DNA of 11,423 bases from an uncultured Clostridia bacterium (GTDB taxonomy: Bacteria > Bacillota > Clostridia > Oscillospirales > Acutalibacteraceae), in contig CAMJHI010000045.1 of assembly GCA_946405475.1 (NCBI GenBank), positions 1 through 11,423 of the forward strand, read 5' to 3'. A model generated the notes under the pieces. That model saw only the letters and a list, made by a program, of their open reading frames with translations, was not told the DNA's origin and ran no database searches. Shown piece by piece: positions 7,158 to 11,423 of this stretch. How positions within the stretch are numbered: the first letter of the stretch is position 1; the number at the start of each line of letters is the position of its first letter. A program made the translations under genes and the position numbers.

Positions 7158-8186
7158 TTAAAACTGGCCGAGAAAACGCATGTCGTTTTCAAACAGCAGA
7201 CGCATATCGTCGATGTTGAAGCGGAACAGCGTCAGGCGCTCGAGGCCGACGCCGAAGGCGTAGCCGCTGTAGACCTCGGGGTCGATGCCGCCGTTTTTGA
7301 GCACCTGCGGGTGCACCATGCCCGCGCCGAGGATCTCGACAAAGCCCTCGCCCTTGCAGAACGGGCAGCCCTTGCCGCCGCAGCGGAAGCAGGTGACGTC
7401 GATCTCACAGGAGGGTTCGGTGAACGGGAAGTGATGCGGGCGCAGACGGATCTTGGTGTCTTCGCCGTAAAGGCGCTTGGCAAAATCGAACAGATTGCCC
7501 TTGAGGTCGGCCATGGTGATGCCCTTGTCGACCACAAGACCTTCGATCTGATGGAAGAACGGCGAATGCGTCGCGTCCACCGCGTCGGAACGGTAGACCG
7601 CGCCGGGGGCGATGATGCGGATGGGCGGCTGCTTGTTTTCCATCACGCGGATCTGCACGGGTGAGGTCTGCGTGCGCAGCAGCATATTTTCGGTGATGTA
7701 GAAGGTGTCCTGCGTGTCGCGGGCCGGGTGCTCCTTCGGGATATTCAGCGCTTCAAAATTGTAATAATCCCATTCCACCTCGGGGCCGGTCGCAATGTCG
7801 AAGCCCATGCCAAGGAAGATATCCTTCACCTCGTCGAGCACGATGGACAGCGGATGCTTGTGACCGAGAGCCGGCATTTTGCCGGGCATGGTCACGTCCA
7901 GCGTTTCGGCAGCCAGACGCGCCTTTTGCTCGGCCGCTTTGATCTGCTTTTCTTTTTCTTCGATCTTTGCTTCGATCTCCGCTCTGATCTGATTGGCGAT
8001 CTGACCGACGACGGGTCTTTCCTCCGCCGAAAGCTTGCCCATCTGCTTGAGGATGGCGGTCAGTTCACCCTTTTTGCCGAGAAAACGCACCCGCATGGCT
8101 TCCAGCTCGGCAGGCGCCGTGGCCGCGCTGACAGCGTCCTTGGCCGCCTGCGCGATCAGTTTGAGTTGATCTTTCAAATCTATCAA
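7158..8186 (-). CDS. pheS: Phenylalanine--tRNA ligase alpha subunit
   Basis: Catalytic alpha subunit of phenylalanyl-tRNA synthetase, 342 residues. The N-terminal coiled coil spans about residues 1-90. The class II aminoacyl-tRNA synthetase core includes the motif 2 region VYRSDAVDATHSPFFHQIEGLVVD and motif 3 GYAFGVGLERLTLFRFNIDD. An insert CFRCGGKGCPFC places four cysteines at 266, 269, 274 and 277, spaced like a zinc knuckle; similar inserts occur in some PheS proteins of this phylum. The start codon is TTG. The run AGGAAAGGA just upstream could serve TTG at 8186 (AGGA 5 nt away) or TTG at 8177 (AAAGGA 9 nt away, giving MKDQLKLI, which looks more like typical PheS N-termini). The longer form is given here, but the shorter one is equally likely. 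Confidence 0.96.
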   Translation of the reverse strand: MIDLKDQLKLIAQAAKDAVSAATAPAELEAMRVRFLGKKGELTAILKQMGKLSAEERPVVGQIANQIRAEIEAKIEEKEKQIKAAEQKARLAAETLDVTMPGKMPALGHKHPLSIVLDEVKDIFLGMGFDIATGPEVEWDYYNFEALNIPKEHPARDTQDTFYITENMLLRTQTSPVQIRVMENKQPPIRIIAPGAVYRSDAVDATHSPFFHQIEGLVVDKGITMADLKGNLFDFAKRLYGEDTKIRLRPHHFPFTEPSCEIDVTCFRCGGKGCPFCKGEGFVEILGAGMVHPQVLKNGGIDPEVYSGYAFGVGLERLTLFRFNIDDMRLLFENDMRFLGQF

Positions 8187-8202
8187 TCCTTTCCTGTTTT
8201 AC

Positions 8203-8238
8203 AAAATAAAAACCCTTCGCCCGCAACAGGACGAAAGG
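8203..8238 (-). terminator. Attenuator terminator of the pheST T-box
   Basis: On the minus strand, CCTTTCGTCC (8229-8238) pairs over 10 bp with GGGCGAAGGG (8213-8222) around TGTTGC, followed by TTTTTATTTT (8203-8212). Its 5' arm contains the CTTTCG and CC bases also used by the antiterminator, so the two structures exclude each other, as required for T-box control. Confidence 0.92.
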
Positions 8239-8476
8239 CTGCGCTTTCGATTCAACCACCTGTAAGGAGCCGACACTCCGCTGCCCGATAACGGCGGCAC
8301 CGCCGTTGCGATCTATTCTCATGCGCTCTGCGTGATTTCAACCGCACCGCTCCAAAGGGAAATTCGGCTGCTTCGACCGGCAGCCGCGCTTCCAGCCGAT
8401 GGCGCAGCTCTCTGAAATACCGAATCGTCGAACGCTTACTAAACTTTTTCACAGCGTTTGAAGTGGATATGAAATT
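8203..8476 (-). ncRNA. T-box riboswitch leader of pheST
   Basis: A cis-acting RNA that should sense uncharged tRNA-Phe and allow transcription into pheST. On the minus strand, stem I shows AGTA (8437-8440), AGAGAG (8408-8413), and a 7-bp helix GCTGCGC/GCGCGGC (8402-8408 with 8383-8389) capped by a loop with GGCTGGAA (8390-8397), a classic distal stem I arrangement. The helix ATTCGG/CCGAAT (8420-8425 with 8362-8367) is followed by TTC (8359-8361), a plausible Phe specifier; a TTT a few bases on is an alternative. The antiterminator is ACAGG (8259-8263), TGGT (8255-8258, to pair with the tRNA NCCA end), CGAAAG with CTTTCG, and CCTGT (8226-8230). Between stem I and the antiterminator lies a perfect 8-bp hairpin (8290-8307). 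The start at 8476 is inferred from the promoter. Confidence 0.88.
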
Positions 8477-8482
8477 GAAGAT

Positions 8483-8511
8483 ACTATAACAGATTTCAGA
8501 CAAAAATACAA
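8483..8511 (-). promoter_or_regulatory. Sigma-A promoter of the pheST leader
   Basis: On the minus strand, TTGTAT (8506-8511) and TATAGT (8483-8488) are spaced by 17 nt, placing the start near 8476. The -35 box begins only 14 nt after the radical SAM gene stop, and there is no terminator between them. Confidence 0.82.
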
Positions 8512-8525
8512 GCGTTTTGCCGAAA

Positions 8526-9956
8526 TCATTCGCTTTGTTCTGCTTTTTTCGCCGCTCTTCCCTCGGGCGTGTCGCGGTAATAATAGGTTTTGGTGGGCCG
8601 ATGCGGCGTGCTGTTCCACAATTCGTCGGCCACCGGCTGCCACCTCGCCGCAAAATCACGGCACTTGGCGCACAGCTCCTCGGCGGATTCCTGCTCGATC
8701 AGGTCGGTGGATTTCGCGCCGGTCTTTTCGATCATGCGGCACAGGCAATCGGGGTTTTCCAGCATCGGACACGGACGCAGATGATTGTCATTGAACGGCT
8801 GATTGTGATAATACTCCATGAACAGCGGCCGTTTGAGCGCCTCAAGCAGCGAATGCGTGCGGATGTTGGAATCGGAATAGTGCACGAACACGCAGGGCTC
8901 GATATCGCCCGCGGAATTGATGTGGAAATAGTTCCGCCCGCCCGCGATGCAGCCGCCGACGTATTCGCCGTCATCCTGAAAATCCATCACGAACAGCGAC
9001 TTGCCGGTTTTGGGGTTGCGCACGGATCTGATCCATTGGTACATATATTTGCGCTGCTCGGGCTGCGGGATCAGCTCCGGCAAAGCGCTTTTGCCCAGCG
9101 GCATATAGTTGAAATAGAACGCGAACATCGCGCCCGCGTCGATCATCTGATCGAGGAACGCGTCGGAGGTGACGCTTTCGATGTTCTGGGACGTGTAGCA
9201 GACCGAAATGCCGAACATGCAGCCGCAGCGCTTGAGCAGCTTCATGGCCTTGACGGCTTTCTGGTAGCTCCCCTCGCCCCTGCGGTAATCGTTGCTGGCT
9301 TCGTCGCCCTCGATGCTCACCGCCAGCGCCAGATTGCCCACGCGCTGCATTTCGTAGCAGAACGCATAATCGACCAGCGTGGCGTTGGTATAAGCTAAAA
9401 ACGCGCATTCGGGGTGTTCTTCGCACAGGCGGATGATGTCATCCTTGCAAATGAGCGGCTCGCCGCCGGTGAACATATAGACGTGCGTGCCCAGCTCACG
9501 CCCCTGATTGATCACGTCGTTCATTTCTTCGTAACTCAGGCGCAGCGTGTGACCGTATTCCGCCGACCAGCAGCCCTTGCACTTGAGGTTGCAGGCGCTG
9601 GTAGGATCCAGCAGCGTAATGAACGGAATGTTGCAGTGATATTTTTCGCGGTTTTCGCGTACCGTTTTGGTGCCCATCGCGGCGCCCAGACCCAGCGCCA
9701 GCGTCATGTTGCGAAACACGTTCGGGTCAAGATCGTGAATGGCGCGCAGGACAAGCTTGGTGTAAATATTTTCAGGGTCGGCGGCGCCTTCGCGGAATTT
9801 GTCAAAATTCTTCTGCGGAAAGACTTTGCCGGCAAAGGACTCGACTCTGTCCACCAGATGAACAAGGTTTTCCTGCGGATTCTTCTTAATATACTTTACA
9901 GACTGATCCAGCGCGGCAGCGGCTGCCGCACGGGTCGCCTTTTCTTTGAGTGTCAT
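8526..9956 (-). CDS. Radical SAM protein with SPASM-like C-terminus, function unknown
   Basis: A 476-residue radical S-adenosylmethionine enzyme. CNLKCKGC places the 4Fe-4S/SAM-binding cysteines at 122, 126 and 129; the GGEP motif (FTGGEPL) follows about 40 residues later. A helical N-terminal region of about 110 residues precedes the barrel (ALDQSVKYIKKNPQENLVHL). The C-terminal third holds GGCIAGGRNYFHINSAGDIEPC and further cysteines (RPCP, DCLC, LCAKC), which looks like a SPASM-type auxiliary cluster region. Such proteins act in peptide or protein modification, cofactor or lipid chemistry; no substrate peptide gene is seen nearby. ATG at 9956 is chosen over 10013 because AAAGGG lies about 8 nt upstream and the predicted transcript begins near 10005, after the longer start. 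It is transcribed alone and divergently from mnmE. Confidence 0.85.
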   Translation of the reverse strand: MTLKEKATRAAAAAALDQSVKYIKKNPQENLVHLVDRVESFAGKVFPQKNFDKFREGAADPENIYTKLVLRAIHDLDPNVFRNMTLALGLGAAMGTKTVRENREKYHCNIPFITLLDPTSACNLKCKGCWSAEYGHTLRLSYEEMNDVINQGRELGTHVYMFTGGEPLICKDDIIRLCEEHPECAFLAYTNATLVDYAFCYEMQRVGNLALAVSIEGDEASNDYRRGEGSYQKAVKAMKLLKRCGCMFGISVCYTSQNIESVTSDAFLDQMIDAGAMFAFYFNYMPLGKSALPELIPQPEQRKYMYQWIRSVRNPKTGKSLFVMDFQDDGEYVGGCIAGGRNYFHINSAGDIEPCVFVHYSDSNIRTHSLLEALKRPLFMEYYHNQPFNDNHLRPCPMLENPDCLCRMIEKTGAKSTDLIEQESAEELCAKCRDFAARWQPVADELWNSTPHRPTKTYYYRDTPEGRAAKKAEQSE

Positions 9957-10011
9957 TCTTCTGCCCTTTCTTCTTTTGCCTCTATCTTTTCCCATAATGC
10001 CACAGATACGC

Positions 10012-10040
10012 ATTGTACCACAGTTTTCAATTTCTGTCTA
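10012..10040 (-). promoter_or_regulatory. Promoter of the radical SAM gene
   Basis: On the minus strand, TAGACA (10035-10040) and TACAAT (10012-10017) are spaced by 17 nt, each one base off consensus. The leader to the ATG at 9956 would be about 50 nt. I see no regulatory RNA structure in it. Confidence 0.65.
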
Positions 10041-10088
10041 TACTAATTTACAAATCTTAAACAGTTTGTTGAAAACGGTTGCGAGCAC

Positions 10089-10116
10089 TTGAAAATTCGC
10101 CGCAATTTGCTATAAT
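10089..10116 (+). promoter_or_regulatory. Sigma-A promoter of mnmE
   Basis: TTGAAA (10089-10094) and a perfect TATAAT (10111-10116) are spaced by 16 nt. The start should lie near 10123, about 28 nt before the mnmE ATG. It is divergent from the radical SAM promoter, with about 48 nt between the two -35 boxes. Confidence 0.85.
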
Positions 10117-10150
10117 CAGCCTAAAGACCAAACAGAAAAGAGAACGCCGT

Positions 10151-11423
10151 ATGAACGATTCTTCCACCATCGCCGCCGTTTCCACCCCGGTTGCCGCCGG
10201 AGGGATCGGCGTGATCCGCATTTCCGGCGAAAACGCCGTGGCGATCGCCGCCGCCGTTTTTCACCCCGTCAGTGAAAAAAACGTGACCGACATGAAGGGC
10301 TACACGGCCGCCTTCGGCAAGGTTTATGACGGCAGCCAACCGATCGACGAGGCGGTGCTGCTCATTTTCCGGGCGCCGCACAGCTACACGGGCGAGGACG
10401 TTGCCGAGATCTCCTGCCACGGCGGGGTCTATCTGGTCGACCGCGCGCTGCGCGCCGTGATCCGCGCCGGCGCCAGACCAGCCGCGCCGGGCGAATTCAC
10501 CAAGCGCGCGTTTCTCAACGGCAAGCTCGATCTGACCGAAGCCGAGGCGGTGATGAACCTGATCTCAGCGCAGGGCGAACAGGCGGCGTCTGCCGCGCTG
10601 ACGGCGCTGGAGGGCGCGCTCAGCCGCAAGCTCAAAGAAGCCGCTCAGATCCTCATAGCCGACGCCGCCTATCTGGCGGCCTGGGTCGATTACCCGGATG
10701 ACGAGATCGAGGAGATCTCGCGCGACAAACTGCTGGCCGACTGCCGAAGCGTTGCCGAAACGCTGACGAAGCTGCTGAACAATTATGAGGGCGGCCGCGC
10801 GCTGACGCAGGGCGTTGACGTCGTGATCGCCGGCAAGCCGAACGTCGGCAAATCCACGCTGATGAACTGCCTGAGCGGTTATGACCGCTCCATTGTGACC
10901 GCCGCGGCCGGCACCACGCGGGACGTGGTGGAGGACACCGTGCGGCTGGGCAAAATGGTGCTGCGGCTGGCGGATACCGCCGGTATCCGCAGCGCGGACG
11001 ACGAAGTGGAAAAGATCGGCGTGGAATTCGCCCTCAACCGCATCGACCGCGCCGAGCTGGTACTCGCCGTGTTCGACGGTTCCCAACCGCTGAGCCGCGA
11101 AGATCACGACGTGATCGACCGCTGCCGGGGCAAGCGCGCCATTGCGCTGATCAACAAGAGCGACCTGCCGCAGCAGCTTGATCCGGCCGCGCTGAACGAC
11201 TTTTTTGCGGTCATCCCCTTCTGCGCCAAAACGGCAGCCGGACTGCAGGAATTGAGCGACGCGGTAACGGCCGCGCTCGGTTCCGACAGCGTTGACACCT
11301 CCGCCGCCATGCTCGCCAACGAACGGCAGCGCGCCGGCTGCGAGCAGGCACTGACCTGCGTGCGGGAAGCCATTGACGCGCTGCAAAGCGGCATGACGCT
11401 CGACGCCGTGAACGTGAGCGCCG
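10151..11423 (+). CDS. mnmE: tRNA-U34 modification GTPase MnmE (C-terminus cut by window edge)
   Basis: MnmE works with MnmG to place the carboxymethylaminomethyl or aminomethyl group on C5 of the wobble uridine of certain tRNAs. 424 residues are visible of a usual 450-460. The N-terminal formyl-tetrahydrofolate-binding domain begins STIAAVSTPVAAGGIGVIRISG and contains FRAPHSYTGEDVAEISCHGG and GEFTKRAFLNGKLDLTEAEAV. The inserted G domain has G1 GKPNVGKST (228-236), G2 TTRD (255-258), G3 DTAG (275-278) and G4 NKSD (335-338). The C-terminal CxGK motif, whose cysteine is needed for tRNA modification, should lie just past the right edge and cannot be checked. The start follows the conserved N-terminus; its Shine-Dalgarno is weak (AAAAGAG). 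In many bacteria mnmE sits with mnmG near the origin; here its left neighbour is the radical SAM gene. Confidence 0.97.
   Translation, partial: MNDSSTIAAVSTPVAAGGIGVIRISGENAVAIAAAVFHPVSEKNVTDMKGYTAAFGKVYDGSQPIDEAVLLIFRAPHSYTGEDVAEISCHGGVYLVDRALRAVIRAGARPAAPGEFTKRAFLNGKLDLTEAEAVMNLISAQGEQAASAALTALEGALSRKLKEAAQILIADAAYLAAWVDYPDDEIEEISRDKLLADCRSVAETLTKLLNNYEGGRALTQGVDVVIAGKPNVGKSTLMNCLSGYDRSIVTAAAGTTRDVVEDTVRLGKMVLRLADTAGIRSADDEVEKIGVEFALNRIDRAELVLAVFDGSQPLSREDHDVIDRCRGKRAIALINKSDLPQQLDPAALNDFFAVIPFCAKTAAGLQELSDAVTAALGSDSVDTSAAMLANERQRAGCEQALTCVREAIDALQSGMTLDAVNVSA

Noticed and set aside
8290..8307. GGCGGTGCCGCC as the tRNA-binding T-box sequence
   Set aside because: It matches part of the consensus but would need CGGU instead of UGGN, and its arms pair perfectly with each other. 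The downstream ACAGGTGGTT element forms the antiterminator and overlaps the terminator, so that one is accepted.
8252..8659. 135-codon minus-strand open frame covering the pheST leader
   Set aside because: It crosses the pheST promoter and T-box stem I and overlaps the radical SAM 3' end. The RNA structure explains the region better, and there is no leader peptide rich in Phe codons.
8517..9398. 293-codon plus-strand open frame
   Set aside because: It is the antisense shadow of the radical SAM gene, with no ribosome binding site or motif.
9957..10013. N-terminal extension of the radical SAM protein (MRICGIMGKD...)
   Set aside because: The ATG at 10013 overlaps the predicted -10 box and lies upstream of the predicted transcript start near 10005; the ATG at 9956 has the ribosome binding site.
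10565..11386. 273-codon minus-strand open frame
   Set aside because: It is antisense to mnmE, whose four GTPase motifs are intact on the plus strand.
1..11423. CRISPR array, insertion sequence, prophage, tRNA or toxin-antitoxin genes
   Set aside because: I looked for regularly spaced repeats, transposase or integrase motifs, CCA-ended cloverleaf candidates and small overlapping gene pairs; none was seen.

Overview
The window looks like a housekeeping stretch of a chromosome from a fairly GC-rich member of the Bacillota, most likely class Clostridia. Three things support this: an ireB gene (IreB/UPF0297, a family essentially confined to that phylum), a T-box leader in front of pheST, and AT-rich intergenic spacers with near-consensus sigma-A promoters between GC-rich genes. 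The genus cannot be fixed from the sequence. I see no mobile element, CRISPR array, tRNA or rRNA gene, or phage gene.

Layout from left to right. At 1-334 is the N-terminal part of greA (minus strand, cut by the window edge) with a near-perfect promoter. Next come a ZIP-family metal transporter (411-1184, minus) and a two-gene unit of yebC followed by a HAD-IB phosphatase-like gene (2649 down to 1311, minus), which ends in a strong intrinsic terminator. Facing away from yebC is a single plus-strand gene (2842-4074) for an exported protein that resembles a clan GH-A glycosidase. It has its own promoter and shares a terminator with the convergent minus-strand pair ireB plus a 98-residue protein of unknown function (4687 down to 4126). 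Then comes the pheS-pheT operon (8186 down to 4763, minus), preceded by a leader of about 270 nt with the hallmarks of a T-box riboswitch: stem I with the AGAGAG and GGCTGGAA elements, a UGGU-containing antiterminator, and a mutually exclusive terminator. Last are a radical SAM/SPASM-like protein (9956 down to 8526, minus) and, diverging from it, mnmE (10151 to the right edge, plus, C-terminus cut off).

Most genes serve translation and its quality: PheST charges tRNA-Phe and is probably controlled by uncharged tRNA-Phe through the T-box, MnmE modifies the tRNA wobble uridine, YebC is linked to translation or transcription control, and GreA rescues stalled RNA polymerase. IreB belongs to the PASTA-kinase cell-envelope pathway. 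The least understood genes are the GH-A-like exported protein, the 98-residue neighbour of ireB and the radical SAM protein. I did not find a clearly new multi-gene system. The best leads are the T-box with a non-consensus antiterminator bulge and these three genes.
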